NCBI RefSeq assembly: GCF_900115495.1
Contig: NZ_FOWR01000005.1
Location: forward strand, 124,001 to 188,000
Length of the DNA: 64,000 bases
Direction of reading: 5' to 3'
DNA from: Enterovibrio norvegicus DSM 15893
Lineage (GTDB): Bacteria; Pseudomonadota; Gammaproteobacteria; Enterobacterales; Vibrionaceae
Part shown: positions 44,821 to 54,232 of the stretch, one piece after another
Layout of the letters: each line of letters starts with the position of its first letter
How positions within the stretch are numbered: the first letter of the stretch is position 1
Position numbers and translations under genes: made by a program
The notes under the pieces: model-generated
Told to the model about the DNA's origin: nothing
The model's database searches: none
What the model saw: only the letters and a program-made list of their open reading frames with translations

Positions 44821-45792
44821 TTATTGATTTTCTGTTTCGCTTAGCTGCCAAACATAAGCAGAAAGAAGTTGGATCTTATCTTCGTCCAAAATATCTTTCC
44901 AAGCAGGCATCACCCCTTGACGACCATAAAGAATGGTTTGTTCAACAGCCTTTCTCGAACCGCCAAACAGCCAAACGTTATCCGTCAAATCAGGTGCACC
45001 AAATGCAGGGTTACCTTTACCATCCGTACCATGACATGCCGCACAAACAACGAAACGGGTTTTCCCTTTCGCTGCCTCTTGTGCGTTCACTTTACGGCCA
45101 GACAGGCTCAATGCATAGGTTGTCACTTCTTTAACGCCATCTTCGCCAAGTGCATCTAACCATGCTGGCATGTTACCGACACGACCGTGAAGGAGGGTTG
45201 CCTTAATGGTGTCAGGCTCGCCACCGTATAACCATGCCTTGTCGGTCAGGTTCGGGAAGCCAGCTTGACCACGCGCATCTGAGCCGTGGCACTGAGCACA
45301 GTTTTGAATGAAGAGACGCTGACCCACTTTTACCGCCTCAGGGTTCTTCGCGATTTCTGGAATATCCAGAAGTTCGTCCGAACCAGGCTTGTAAGCAAGC
45401 TTACGGAAGGTTTCACCAAAAATGGCATTGGCTTGCGCCAACTCACGTGCATATTGGTTAATCCCTGAATCATCACCAAACTGCTGGCGTGAATCTTCAA
45501 CGTTACTGATGTTCTGTGCTGAACTTTGCCATCCAAACAGGCCTTTAAAGTTACCAAGGCCAGGGTAGAGCGCCAAGTAAAGCAAGCTAAAAACAATGGT
45601 TGCCCAGAACATATAGGACCACCACTTTGGCAGTGGGTTGTTCAGCTCACGGATACCATCGTATTCGTGACCCATATCTTCACCATCAGAAATGCCTTTC
45701 AGATCCTTGCTACACCAGATTACAAGTGCAGCACAACCAGCGAGGGTTCCGAGGGTAATGACAGTGATGAATAGACTCCAAAACGTAGTCAT
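44821..45792 (-). CDS. ccoP: cbb3 oxidase di-haem subunit CcoP
   Basis: 323 residues. Two N-terminal membrane helices (ITVITLGTLAGCAALVIWC and MFWATIVFSLLYLALYPGL) are followed by two cytochrome c domains, each with a CxxCH: CAQCHGSDARG (about residue 166) and CAACHGTDGKG (about residue 252). Met ligands are in GNMPAW and GVMPAW. CcoP takes electrons from periplasmic cytochrome c and passes them to CcoO. It overlaps the end of ccoQ by four bases. Confidence 0.97.
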   Translation of the reverse strand: MTTFWSLFITVITLGTLAGCAALVIWCSKDLKGISDGEDMGHEYDGIRELNNPLPKWWSYMFWATIVFSLLYLALYPGLGNFKGLFGWQSSAQNISNVEDSRQQFGDDSGINQYARELAQANAIFGETFRKLAYKPGSDELLDIPEIAKNPEAVKVGQRLFIQNCAQCHGSDARGQAGFPNLTDKAWLYGGEPDTIKATLLHGRVGNMPAWLDALGEDGVKEVTTYALSLSGRKVNAQEAAKGKTRFVVCAACHGTDGKGNPAFGAPDLTDNVWLFGGSRKAVEQTILYGRQGVMPAWKDILDEDKIQLLSAYVWQLSETENQ

Positions 45793-45962
45793 TTATTATC
45801 TTCTCCTGTCTTAACTTGGCTCTTATCCTCATCGGCAAAGACAAGGTTTGCAGCTTCATCGAAATCCTTTTTACGACGACCGCTGTAAGCCCAAAGCGCA
45901 ATAACAATGAAGCACACAAAAATAACGAGTGTCCAGATACTGTGGAACGATACAATTTCCAT
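45789..45962 (-). CDS. ccoQ: cbb3 oxidase small subunit CcoQ
   Basis: 57 residues, read directly from the minus strand because the gene is short. One membrane helix (IWTLVIFVCFIVIALWAYS) is followed by GRRKKDFDEAANLVFADED, a typical CcoQ/FixQ sequence. AAGGGA lies a few bases before the ATG at 45962. The stop overlaps the ccoP start (ATGA). CcoQ stabilises the oxidase complex, mainly the contact of CcoP with CcoNO. Its place between ccoO and ccoP is the standard one. Confidence 0.95.
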   Translation of the reverse strand: MEIVSFHSIWTLVIFVCFIVIALWAYSGRRKKDFDEAANLVFADEDKSQVKTGEDNK

Positions 45963-45971
45963 AACAGTCCC

Positions 45972-46583
45972 TTACTTCATTGCATGGCCGAGAGATTGCA
46001 GGTATGCAATAAGCGCTTCAATCTCAGTTTTACCTTCCACGTCCGTTTTTGCATTTGCAATTTGTTCATCGGTGTAAGGTACGCCAAACATATCTCTGAA
46101 AATCGTTAGCTTCTTCTCAGTGTCTCGGCCATCCAAAACATTCTCTGCCAACCAAGGGAAGCCAGGCATGTTTGATTCAGGAACAACGGCACGAGGGTCG
46201 ATAAGGTGCACACGGTGCCATTCATCAGAATAACGACCGCCAACACGCGCCAAATCAGGACCAGTACGCTTAGAACCCCACAAGAATGGGTGTTCCCATA
46301 CGCTTTCACCAGCGACTGAGTAGTGACCATAACGTTCAGTTTCAGCACGGAACGGGCGAATCATTTGGCTGTGACATACGTTACACCCCTCACGGATGTA
46401 GATATCACGTCCTTCCATCTCCAACGCCGTGTAAGGGCGAAGATTATCGACGGGTTCCGTTGTTTGTTTTTGGAACAACAGTGGCGTGATTTCCACTAAG
46501 GCTCCAAGACTGATCGCAATGACCGTTAAGATTGCAAAAAGACCAACGTTCTTCTCTACAATTTCATGACGACTAGAACTCAT
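45972..46583 (-). CDS. ccoO: cbb3 oxidase mono-haem subunit CcoO
   Basis: 203 residues. An N-terminal membrane anchor ([23 protein letters not shown]) is followed by a periplasmic cytochrome c domain with [12 protein letters not shown] (about residue 62). The haem Met is likely in [10 protein letters not shown]. Motifs [22 protein letters not shown] are characteristic of CcoO/FixO. It passes electrons from CcoP to CcoN. It lies 12 bases after ccoN, with GGAG before the ATG. Confidence 0.97.
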   Translation of the reverse strand: MSSSRHEIVEKNVGLFAILTVIAISLGALVEITPLLFQKQTTEPVDNLRPYTALEMEGRDIYIREGCNVCHSQMIRPFRAETERYGHYSVAGESVWEHPFLWGSKRTGPDLARVGGRYSDEWHRVHLIDPRAVVPESNMPGFPWLAENVLDGRDTEKKLTIFRDMFGVPYTDEQIANAKTDVEGKTEIEALIAYLQSLGHAMK

Positions 46584-46595
46584 TAGTTGGTCTCC

Positions 46596-48023
46596 TTATG
46601 CTGCTTGTTCAATGGCTTTCAGACTTGCCTTCGGTGCAGAGATCGTTTTGTAAGCGTTGTACGCCAACAAAAGCATGCCCGACAGGAAGATTGCGCCACC
46701 AACAAAGCGAACGAAGTAGAACGGGTAAGAGGCTTCAAGAGACTCAACAAAGCTGTACGTTAACGTACCGTCTGTGTTTACCGCGCGCCACATCAGGCCT
46801 TGCATAACACCTGAAATCCACATTGCGACGATGTAAAGCACAACGCCAACTGTTGCCAGCCAGAAGTGGATGTTGATCAAACGCAGAGAGTACATGCGTT
46901 CTTGACCAAATAATTTCGGAATCAAGTGATAAACCGCACCGATAGAAACCATCGCAACCCAGCCAAGTGCACCTGAGTGAACGTGACCGATTGTCCAGTC
47001 TGTATAGTGGGAGAGGGCGTTAACCGTTTTGATTGCCATCATTGGGCCTTCAAACGTCGACATACCGTAGAAGGACAAAGAAACAATCAGGAATCGTAGG
47101 ATTGGGTCATAGCGTAGTTTGTGCCATGCACCTGACAAGGTCATGATACCGTTGATCATACCGCCCCAAGAAGGTGCGAACAGAACAATCGACATCACCA
47201 TACCCAGAGACTGCGTCCAATCAGGAAGTGCAGTGTAGTGGAGGTGGTGTGGACCCGCCCAGATATAGAGGGAAACCAGCGCCCAGAAGTGAACAATAGA
47301 CAAACGGTAAGAGTAAACCGGACGACCCGCTTGCTTTGGTACGAAGTAATACATCATACCCAAGAACCCTGCGGTCAAAAGGAAACCTACGGCGTTATGC
47401 CCATACCACCACTGAATCATCGCATCGATGGCACCAGCATAAATGGAGTATGACTTCATTCCACTAACAGGTATTGCCATGCTGTTGACGATATGAAGAA
47501 CGGCGACAGTAAGAATGAAGGCTCCAAAGAACCAGTTTGCGACATAGATATGGGAGGTCTTTCGCTTAATCATGGTTCCAAAGAACACCACGGCATAAGC
47601 TACCCACACTACGGCGATTGCGATATCAATTGGCCATTCCAACTCTGCGTATTCTTTACTGGTGGTATAACCCAACGGCAAAGAAATCGCTGCAGAAAGA
47701 ATAACTGCTTGCCATCCCCAGAAGGTAAATTCAGCCAGCTTGCCCCCGAATAGACGCGTCTGACAAGTACGCTGCACAACGTAATAAGACGTTGCGTAAA
47801 GCGCACTTGTACCGAAACCAAAGATCACGGCATTTGTATGCAGTGGTCTTAGTCGGCTATAAGTCAGATAAGGAATATCGAAGTTTAGTGCGGGCCAAAC
47901 CAACTGAGCGGCAATTAGAACTCCAACACCCATGCCCACAATGCCCCACAAGATTGTTACTAGGGTAAATTGACGGACAACGCGGTAGTTGTAGTCCAGT
48001 TCAAGCTGCTTATCTTGGCTCAT
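46596..48023 (-). CDS. ccoN: cbb3 oxidase catalytic subunit CcoN
   Basis: 475 residues from the ATG at 48023 (GGAAG eight bases upstream); a GTG five codons earlier is the alternative. About twelve membrane helices. Haem and CuB histidines are visible in [13 protein letters not shown], in [26 protein letters not shown], in [15 protein letters not shown] and in [15 protein letters not shown]. CcoN reduces oxygen to water at a haem b3-CuB site and pumps protons; this C-family oxidase has a very high oxygen affinity and supports microaerobic respiration. First gene of ccoNOQP. Confidence 0.97.
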   Translation of the reverse strand: MSQDKQLELDYNYRVVRQFTLVTILWGIVGMGVGVLIAAQLVWPALNFDIPYLTYSRLRPLHTNAVIFGFGTSALYATSYYVVQRTCQTRLFGGKLAEFTFWGWQAVILSAAISLPLGYTTSKEYAELEWPIDIAIAVVWVAYAVVFFGTMIKRKTSHIYVANWFFGAFILTVAVLHIVNSMAIPVSGMKSYSIYAGAIDAMIQWWYGHNAVGFLLTAGFLGMMYYFVPKQAGRPVYSYRLSIVHFWALVSLYIWAGPHHLHYTALPDWTQSLGMVMSIVLFAPSWGGMINGIMTLSGAWHKLRYDPILRFLIVSLSFYGMSTFEGPMMAIKTVNALSHYTDWTIGHVHSGALGWVAMVSIGAVYHLIPKLFGQERMYSLRLINIHFWLATVGVVLYIVAMWISGVMQGLMWRAVNTDGTLTYSFVESLEASYPFYFVRFVGGAIFLSGMLLLAYNAYKTISAPKASLKAIEQAA

Positions 48024-48069
48024 ATTGCATGCTTCCACTTTTTTTGATTACTACACTCACGTATACATA

Positions 48070-48085
48070 GTGACAAAAATGTCAC
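48070..48085. promoter_or_regulatory. Perfect dyad upstream of ccoN
   Basis: GTGACA-AAAA-TGTCAC, six-base arms with a four-base spacer, 47 bases upstream of ccoN. The spacing fits neither FNR (TTGAT-N4-ATCAA) nor CRP (TGTGA-N6-TCACA), so the cognate regulator is unknown. Confidence 0.45.
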
Positions 48086-48098
48086 AATGCCACCCAGA

Positions 48099-48153
48099 AG
48101 CAATGCAATGCGAATAGTGCTTGTTTTCTGTCCACTTAATGCATTCCATTGCT
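48099..48153. repeat. Long-spaced inverted repeat in the ccoN upstream region
   Basis: Arms AGCAATGCAATGC (48099-48111) and GCATTCCATTGCT (48141-48153) pair at 12 of 13 positions across a 29-base loop. Confidence 0.45.
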
Positions 48154-48192
48154 ATTTCATTGTAAAAGTGGCATTTTCGGCATCGATGATAC

Positions 48193-48209
48193 TTCACTTA
48201 AACAGTGAA
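48193..48209. promoter_or_regulatory. Dyad upstream of the divergent hypothetical gene
   Basis: TTCACT-TAAAC-AGTGAA, six-base perfect arms, about 90 bases upstream of the plus-strand gene at 48299 and in the gap shared with ccoN. It could be an operator for either gene. Confidence 0.35.
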
Positions 48210-48298
48210 ATACAGGGTTCTAACCACAGACGGTTTACCCTCGAGTAACATTTCTACTAAAACTTTGAGCTCTGTAACACGGGAATACCGAGTAAATT

Positions 48299-48709
48299 AT
48301 GGCAGCAGAAAAATTAACCACAGGTCGACTTGTACAAATATTAGTCGTTATGTCTGTACTTATCACAGCTTTTATTTGGCGAACAATGAATTACTCTTCA
48401 AATGAGACCGCCTTGATTTGTCAAATATCAGTAGGGGCATGCAGTGTGTCTTTAGAGCGTTCCACTGTCGCTATACATCTTTTAAAACAAGAAGATGGAG
48501 AAGAGAGCCTTGCTGTCACCTCCCGTGTTAAACCCCTCAATTTACGTGTTGATTCAGAGCGGGAAAATAACGTCTTACTGCAACAAGAAATAGTGCGGGA
48601 TAATTCCGAGACGACTTATATTTATGTTTTGCCTGAGAGTGTTAAAACAGGGCCAAACCAGAAACTGATCCTCTTCTTTGATCAAGATCAAATAGCAATT
48701 AACTTTTAA
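48299..48709 (+). CDS. Hypothetical single-pass membrane protein beside ccoN
   Basis: 136 residues. One N-terminal membrane helix (LVQILVVMSVLITAFIWRTM) leads into a periplasmic part of about 100 residues with a close Cys pair (LICQISVGACSVSLER), which could form a disulfide or bind metal. I recognise no named family, although small proteins of this kind lie beside ccoN in vibrios. Divergence from ccoNOQP suggests a link to the oxidase, for example in copper or haem supply, but this is inference. Near its 3' end the coding sequence happens to contain a perfect FNR-like palindrome. A bidirectional terminator follows. Confidence 0.7.
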   Translation: MAAEKLTTGRLVQILVVMSVLITAFIWRTMNYSSNETALICQISVGACSVSLERSTVAIHLLKQEDGEESLAVTSRVKPLNLRVDSERENNVLLQQEIVRDNSETTYIYVLPESVKTGPNQKLILFFDQDQIAINF

Positions 48710-48787
48710 CTTTAAATTAATATTTATGCGAAAGGCATTAACATTTTAACGTTTGAGAATAAATTGCGCATGAAACTGAATAATTCA

Positions 48788-48818
48788 ATAAAAAAGCAGC
48801 CCTAGGCTGCTTTTTTAC
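48788..48818. terminator. Bidirectional rho-independent terminator
   Basis: AAAAAGCAGCC / GGCTGCTTTTT with a three-base loop, between two convergent hypothetical genes. Confidence 0.88.
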
Positions 48819-48833
48819 TGGAATTTTCATGGT

Positions 48834-49460
48834 TCAGTTAGAAAAATAGAAGGCTTGTTGTTGCATCGCTTTGGCACGATTAGTTGACAGGAAGTGAATC
48901 AAATCAGAAGCATCCCTCGCAATACTGGCACATACACCTTCAAGGGGTTCATGACCAGGGGACAGAACAACGTGATTGATTTTTATCCCTGATCCGTTTT
49001 GGTCTTTGTGCGCCAATTCACATAGCTTTAAATGGAGATCCGCCAATGAATCTGATGATTTTTCTTTGGATTTAGGGGTGATCACATAGGTCAGTGACAG
49101 CTGAGGTTGATTTTCGTTAAGACGGGATGCATATAACGAAAAAATATCCTCTGAGATAGGCATTCTTTCCTGTTCGATATCTTCTTCATTGACCATTACC
49201 ACTACGCTATTAATTGGAGAAATGTTCCTTTCAACCCAATAAAGCTCGTGTTCGATGGCATTGAGATCATGAGGTGAGCAGAAGCGATAACGAACGCGTG
49301 GTTCTTCTGCTGCAATGGCATAGCCTTCCGATTCGTTGTCGGTTAAGTAGACAATGGAGTTTCCTTTTTCTGCCAGATGCTTACTGATGATCTGACTTAA
49401 AGGCTCTAGAGAGGGTATGACAATATAAAGCTGGCTATCCATGGCAAGCGGTAAATTCAT
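48834..49460 (-). CDS. Hypothetical Rossmann-like protein
   Basis: About 208 residues from the ATG at 49460; an internal ATG at 49442 and a TTG at 49490 are alternatives, none with a strong ribosome-binding site. The N-terminal part LYIVIPSLEPLSQIISKHLAEKGNSIVYLTDNE and the later INSVVVMVNEED and LSLTYVITPKSKE read like the beta-alpha-beta repeats of a short-chain dehydrogenase fold, but no G-x3-G-x-G or Y-x3-K motif is seen, so it is probably not an active dehydrogenase. No signal peptide is seen. It lies between the cbb3 genes and the NosP/kinase pair and is divergent from nosP. Confidence 0.6.
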   Translation of the reverse strand: MNLPLAMDSQLYIVIPSLEPLSQIISKHLAEKGNSIVYLTDNESEGYAIAAEEPRVRYRFCSPHDLNAIEHELYWVERNISPINSVVVMVNEEDIEQERMPISEDIFSLYASRLNENQPQLSLTYVITPKSKEKSSDSLADLHLKLCELAHKDQNGSGIKINHVVLSPGHEPLEGVCASIARDASDLIHFLSTNRAKAMQQQAFYFSN

Positions 49461-49598
49461 CTCGAATGTGATGATTCTATCGTCTATCAATAGAGAATTC
49501 AGTGATTAAACGTAAAGAAAACGGCTAAACACTGGAGTTTGATAAAGAGAGAACGCTATTATTGAGGTCCATGCAGTAAATTCGATAGCCAAACGCTA

Positions 49599-50792
49599 AT
49601 GAGAATAGCAACATCTTCGTCATCAAATTCTAACGCCATCACCGCCGTTGAAGAAATTGCGGTGGAAATCTGCGCGACCAACTCGTCGCCTGATCTTATT
49701 TTGGCGTACTACACAGAAACGCAAGATGTTGACGTCATCAAAAGCGAACTTAGAAAACATTTCCCCAATTCACATGTGCTCGGTTGCTCTTCTTGCCAAG
49801 GTACGATGACGGACAAAGGGTATGTGAACGGGCATAACCTCGCGGTTTGGTCAATCCAAGACAAAGAGGGCGCATATGGTAGTGCAGTCGTCCGACTCGA
49901 CCCTGGTTTAGATGTGCTCACGCAAGCCAAAACCGTGTTGCAAAAGGCCATTGACGACAGTGGCCGTCCAGGGGAACTGCCTGCGCTTATAACACTCCAC
50001 ACAACACCGGGCCATGAAGAAACAGTGCTTCGTGCCATCCGCAGCGAGCTTGGTGTCAATGTCCCTATTATCGGCGGTACAGCCGCGGATGATGAAATTT
50101 GTGGTAACTGGTCTTTGTTCGACCGCGAAAGAATCACGGCTGACGGCATTGGCATGGCAGTGTATTTCCCATCAGGCCGCATCAGTTATTCATTCCATAG
50201 CGGATATGCCGCGATGGGACCACATGCTATTGCCACCAAAGTGAAAGGGCGCACGCTAGTTGAATTGAACGGTGAGCCCGCGGCGAAGGTTTATTCCCGC
50301 TGGTATCATGACGCCACAGGATTAGACATCGACCCTGCACAATTATTTGCTCAATCCACCTTGTTCCCGCTCGGGCGTCAAACCGGTGAAATTCATGGCA
50401 TGCCTTATTACAGTCTTTCGCACCCATCAAAGGTGTCAGATGACGGTGGCATTCAAATGTTTTGTAGCATCTTCGAAGGCGAGACCGTGCATTTCATGTC
50501 CGGCACTACAGAAATGCTTGTATCGCGAGCAGGGCGAGTCGTTAACTCCGCCAATGAACATGACAAGAATGCTGATGTACCTGTAGGCGGTATAGCAATC
50601 TATTGTGCGGGTTGTATGCTGCACGTAAAACCGTCTTTGCATGACGTGGCAATAAACATGAGCCGCTCGATGCATGACGCACCGTTTATTTGCCCGTTTA
50701 CCTTTGGTGAACAAGGTCAGTTTTTGGGCGGAGAAATCGCCCACGGTAACCTCATGATCTCTGCTGTTTTGTTCCACAAGGAAGAGCTATGA
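49599..50792 (+). CDS. nosP: FIST-domain protein, NosP-like NO sensor
   Basis: 397 residues comprising a FIST N domain ([40 protein letters not shown]) and a FIST C domain ([41 protein letters not shown]). In Pseudomonas and Vibrio, haem-binding FIST proteins called NosP sense nitric oxide and inhibit a partner histidine kinase encoded next to them. The next gene here is such a kinase and overlaps by four bases (ATGA), which supports this call. Haem binding itself is not shown; candidate His residues lie in HTTPGHEE and HDVAINMS. The ATG has no clear ribosome-binding site. Confidence 0.82.
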   Translation: MRIATSSSSNSNAITAVEEIAVEICATNSSPDLILAYYTETQDVDVIKSELRKHFPNSHVLGCSSCQGTMTDKGYVNGHNLAVWSIQDKEGAYGSAVVRLDPGLDVLTQAKTVLQKAIDDSGRPGELPALITLHTTPGHEETVLRAIRSELGVNVPIIGGTAADDEICGNWSLFDRERITADGIGMAVYFPSGRISYSFHSGYAAMGPHAIATKVKGRTLVELNGEPAAKVYSRWYHDATGLDIDPAQLFAQSTLFPLGRQTGEIHGMPYYSLSHPSKVSDDGGIQMFCSIFEGETVHFMSGTTEMLVSRAGRVVNSANEHDKNADVPVGGIAIYCAGCMLHVKPSLHDVAINMSRSMHDAPFICPFTFGEQGQFLGGEIAHGNLMISAVLFHKEEL

Positions 50793-52876
50793 CAAACGCG
50801 GTTTCAGAGAAACTTCAGGAAACGTTGTTCGAACTTAATCGTGTTGAAGAACGCGAGCAGAAGTTCAAGGAAGAAAACCGCGCTATTTTGTCAGCGATTT
50901 CGGCTATGTCTGGCGCGAGCAACAAAATTGAAGTCTTCAATACGCTGCTTAAAGTTATCGAACGCTATGTCTCTTTTGATGATGCACTCGTACTGATACG
51001 AAACAAGGACACAGAAGAGAAGTTTTCTTGTTTAGTCTCCACATCCCAACAAGTTGAAGATCTGCAATGGAAAGACGGGAAAACATTTTCACGTTGCGTG
51101 AATGGGCAAACCGTCATCCTGTATGCGCCAGAGCGCGTCAGTGAATTCTCTTTGTTGAATAACATTGATTTTAAAAGCTGCCATTCCGCATTGATAACAG
51201 GCATGACAGTCAATGCGAGTGAATCCATTCTCATGCTGTTCTCAGCAAGCAAAGGCGGCTTCGATACCAAAGCACAGCAAGTTATCGAACGTTTTCGCCC
51301 TTTGATCGAACGCACGATTATCGACATCGATTACCGCGAGCGCCTCCAGTGTTTAGTCTCCGTCAAAACCCAAGAGCTCACGGCGAGCCGCCAACGCTTT
51401 CGCGATTTTGCTAAAACAGCGGGGGATTGGTTCTGGGAGATCGACAACAACCTTCAATTTACCTATCTGTCTTCACCGTCTAATGAAGACTTATCGACTG
51501 AGCCAAGCGCCATTATTGCTCACCTCAATAAACAACCCGAGGTGAAGCATAAACTGCTCGACTTAATCCAACTTGAAGAAACCTTTTCTGAAGTTGAATG
51601 GCAGATTTCACGCGATAGCAAAGTGAAGTGGATCAGCTTATCTGGGCGTCCTTATTACGATAAGCGCGGCAATTGTTTGGGCTTTCGAGGAACAGCAAAG
51701 GACATCACAACGCGTAAGCAAAGACTGCAGGAACTGCAACAAGCCAGACAACAGGCGGAATCAGCAAACGCAGCCAAATCCCAATTTTTGGCAATGATGA
51801 GCCATGAAATCAGAACACCCCTGAATGCCGTGATGGGTTTGCTTGATACCTTGGAGCAGTCACCCCTCGACAGCGAGCAAGAGTCTTGGGTTTTGCAGAT
51901 GGATAAATCCGCACAGTTGTTGCTGACCATCATCAACGATGTACTTGATATTTCTCGTATTGAGTCTGAGCGTTTTTCGCTATCGCCTGAAAACATCAAC
52001 CCACGTGACAGTGTCACAATTGTATTCAACCAATTAAAAGAAAACGCCTCGAAAAAAGACATTGAGCTGCGTACAGACATTGCGGAAAATGTGCCAGACC
52101 TGATTTACCAAGACGGAAATCGATTCACTCAGATACTACTAAATCTGGTCGGAAATTCCGTGAAATTTACAGAGTCGGGACGCGTCGAAGTCTCGATGTG
52201 GACGAATGGCGATTGGTTGGAGCTTGCCGTTGAAGACACCGGCATTGGTATTCATCCAGATCGTCAAAAAGACATATTCCAACCGTTTACGCAAGCGGAT
52301 GGAAGCATTACAAGAAAATATGGTGGAACAGGCTTAGGGCTATCTATCTGTAAGAAACTCGTGTCCATGATGAATGGCACAATAGCATTTGAAAGTGAGC
52401 CTGACGTGGGTACCCGTTTTAGAATTAACATTCCGTTAATTAAACCTGCAGCCAATGAGTTGGTGAAAAAAGACAAACCGAGTGATGACGTGATTCTGCC
52501 ACTCAAAGTATTGGTCGCCGAAGACAGCAAAGCTAACCAGATGGTGGTGAAACTCATGCTTGAAAAAGCAGGGCATCTGGTTGTTGTTGCTAATAATGGC
52601 CAAGAAGCGATCGATATTATTGAGGAGAAACGCGAACCGTTTGATCTAATTTTGATGGATATGTCTATGCCCGTACTATGCGGTATTGAAGCGACGAAGT
52701 ATTTGCGCGCTCACGGGTATGAACTCCCCATCATCGCATTGACGGCGAACGCCATGAATGAAGATAAAGAGAAGTGCCTAGATGCTGGCATGGACGACTT
52801 TGTTACCAAACCAATCCGTGCGGTGGTGTTAAAACAAACGTTACAACGTCACTCAAAGCACAAAAAGGACGAATAG
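50789..52876 (+). CDS. Hybrid sensor histidine kinase, NahK/VpsS-like
   Basis: 695 residues. Order: an N-terminal coiled coil and GAF-like domain (residues 1-200), a PAS domain ([25 protein letters not shown]), a HisKA domain with the phospho-accepting His in [16 protein letters not shown] (about residue 336), an HATPase domain ([24 protein letters not shown]), and a C-terminal receiver with Asp in LILMDMSMP. No membrane helices, so it is cytoplasmic. Its coupling to the FIST gene places it with kinases that NosP inhibits in NO; VpsS in V. cholerae feeds into biofilm control. The receiver likely passes phosphate to an Hpt protein not in this window. Confidence 0.9.
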   Translation: MTNAVSEKLQETLFELNRVEEREQKFKEENRAILSAISAMSGASNKIEVFNTLLKVIERYVSFDDALVLIRNKDTEEKFSCLVSTSQQVEDLQWKDGKTFSRCVNGQTVILYAPERVSEFSLLNNIDFKSCHSALITGMTVNASESILMLFSASKGGFDTKAQQVIERFRPLIERTIIDIDYRERLQCLVSVKTQELTASRQRFRDFAKTAGDWFWEIDNNLQFTYLSSPSNEDLSTEPSAIIAHLNKQPEVKHKLLDLIQLEETFSEVEWQISRDSKVKWISLSGRPYYDKRGNCLGFRGTAKDITTRKQRLQELQQARQQAESANAAKSQFLAMMSHEIRTPLNAVMGLLDTLEQSPLDSEQESWVLQMDKSAQLLLTIINDVLDISRIESERFSLSPENINPRDSVTIVFNQLKENASKKDIELRTDIAENVPDLIYQDGNRFTQILLNLVGNSVKFTESGRVEVSMWTNGDWLELAVEDTGIGIHPDRQKDIFQPFTQADGSITRKYGGTGLGLSICKKLVSMMNGTIAFESEPDVGTRFRINIPLIKPAANELVKKDKPSDDVILPLKVLVAEDSKANQMVVKLMLEKAGHLVVVANNGQEAIDIIEEKREPFDLILMDMSMPVLCGIEATKYLRAHGYELPIIALTANAMNEDKEKCLDAGMDDFVTKPIRAVVLKQTLQRHSKHKKDE

Positions 52877-52908
52877 AAAGAACGCATCCTTTCATATTGC
52901 TCATCATA

Positions 52909-52948
52909 ATAAGAGCACATCGATAAGCGACGATGTGCTCTTATTTAT
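52909..52948 (+). terminator. Terminator-like hairpin after the kinase gene
   Basis: GAGCACATCG / CGATGTGCTC, a perfect ten-base stem with an eight-base loop, followed by TTATTTATGTG. Confidence 0.7.
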
Positions 52949-53168
52949 GTGCTTTAAAGACAAGGAAAATGAATAGTAAGCACTTTTTATTTGCGTCATG
53001 AACGCCTTCATTCAGCAGAAATATATGAAGACCCTACCTGGTGGCGGTAGTTTATTATCCTCATTCAAAAGTGAGTCAATCAGCATGAAGCCATGGTGTA
53101 ACTCAGTGGGTTTCAAATAGGCACTGTTTGAACGTTTTCCTACCTTCAGGCAGGTCCACTCATTTTGA

Positions 53169-54083
53169 TCATGGCGTTCTATTATATTCCACACTGGCTA
53201 TAAGTTCTCGCCGCGCATCTTTAGGCAAAATGTTGAACTGTTTTTTGAATGCCGCACTGAAGTGACTAACATTACTGTAGCCAAGTATCATTGCGGTTTC
53301 TGTTACGTTGTTTTGCCGCAGAAGGTCTAGCGCTTTCTTCATTCTTTTTTCTTGAAAATAAGCGTAAATACTGCAGTTGTAGAGAATTTTAAAGCCTCTT
53401 TTCAGTTTGCACTGATTAAGTCCAACGACCTCGGCAATTTCGGATATTGTTGGTGGTTCGCTCAGATCTTTCAATAAGTAGCGTTTTGCAGCTTCTAAAC
53501 GGTGTTTTTCCCTCGCGCTGATATTACATTTGCATGATTGCTCGCTGCTGTCCTCAAGACTCCAATGGATGTAATTAAGTACCGCAGCATGAAGTAATAT
53601 TTTTCGCTGGGGGGATTCATTCATCAAGGTTGCTAAGTTCAAAGCAGCTGATACCGCCTTAGGGCTTTTACCTACATTTTTGACAAAAAATGAAACGTCA
53701 CTGTACCAATGTTCTTGCAGCAGCTCTTCGCCTGCTATTTCCATCAATAATTTAGGTGTGATCATGACGGCGAGATTACAAAATTCGGTTGAGCGGGGCA
53801 TGTAAAATTCTTCCCCATCAGAAAAACCGATATTAACTTCTCCCTCTCGGAGATGAATATTGATGTTTCGAATTTTCGCTTCAAATTCACCCTGTAAAAG
53901 GCAATTTAAGTGAATATACTCATTATCTCCAGGAAATGAGCAAGGTTTTAGGCTTGCTTCGGAACGAGATATACATACCGAGAGCCCTTGTTGAATTTGA
54001 ACATAATCAACGCGCTCTTGAGCATTAACGCTATCATTGTCTAACTCTTCCTTTCCCTTAGGGAGATAGGCTGCAGCACACAT
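53169..54083 (-). CDS. AraC-family regulator, PchR/YbtA-like
   Basis: 304 residues from the ATG at 54083, chosen because AAAGGA lies five bases upstream; a TTG at 54104 is open but weaker. The C-terminal 100 residues contain two helix-turn-helices: TISEIAEVVGLNQCKLKRGFK and AMILGYSNVSHFSAAFKKQF with the PKDAR ending. This is the pattern of siderophore-responsive AraC regulators such as PchR and YbtA, which activate receptor and biosynthesis genes when the iron siderophore enters the cell. The N-terminal half should bind that siderophore. A Fur-like box lies about 100 bases upstream, so iron should repress it. Confidence 0.85.
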   Translation of the reverse strand: MCAAAYLPKGKEELDNDSVNAQERVDYVQIQQGLSVCISRSEASLKPCSFPGDNEYIHLNCLLQGEFEAKIRNINIHLREGEVNIGFSDGEEFYMPRSTEFCNLAVMITPKLLMEIAGEELLQEHWYSDVSFFVKNVGKSPKAVSAALNLATLMNESPQRKILLHAAVLNYIHWSLEDSSEQSCKCNISAREKHRLEAAKRYLLKDLSEPPTISEIAEVVGLNQCKLKRGFKILYNCSIYAYFQEKRMKKALDLLRQNNVTETAMILGYSNVSHFSAAFKKQFNILPKDARRELIASVEYNRTP

Positions 54084-54114
54084 TTCAATCCTTTTTTTGG
54101 GCAAGGGCTACTAT

Positions 54115-54128
54115 CAGGTAAACACCTG
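54115..54128. promoter_or_regulatory. Dyad in the AraC gene leader
   Basis: CAGGT-AAAC-ACCTG, five-base perfect arms, 32 bases upstream of the AraC start codon. It may be an autoregulatory operator. Confidence 0.35.
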
Positions 54129-54184
54129 TAGTTGTTCAGTCAACGCCAACTTATTCAGCAATCATATACTACAGTTAATTGCAT

Positions 54185-54199
54185 CGATAATCATTCTCA
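54185..54199. promoter_or_regulatory. Fur box upstream of the AraC regulator
   Basis: CGATAATCATTCTCA matches the 7-1-7 Fur consensus TGATAAT-N-ATTATCA at 12 of 14 fixed positions. It lies about 100 bases upstream of the AraC gene and downstream of the PPTase stop. Confidence 0.7.
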
Positions 54200-54232
54200 T
54201 TTGTGTGTTTGGAGAGGTTTACTCTTTCCTAA

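Noticed and set aside
48678-48691. TTGAT-CAAG-ATCAA, a perfect FNR consensus palindrome
   Set aside because: It lies inside the 3' end of a coding sequence, encoding part of FDQDQ, with no promoter or gene start downstream; the next gene is convergent. Probably chance, though binding could be tested.
53012-53194. 60-codon minus-strand frame after the AraC gene
   Set aside because: GTG start inside the AraC 3' end, no ribosome-binding site and no family resemblance.
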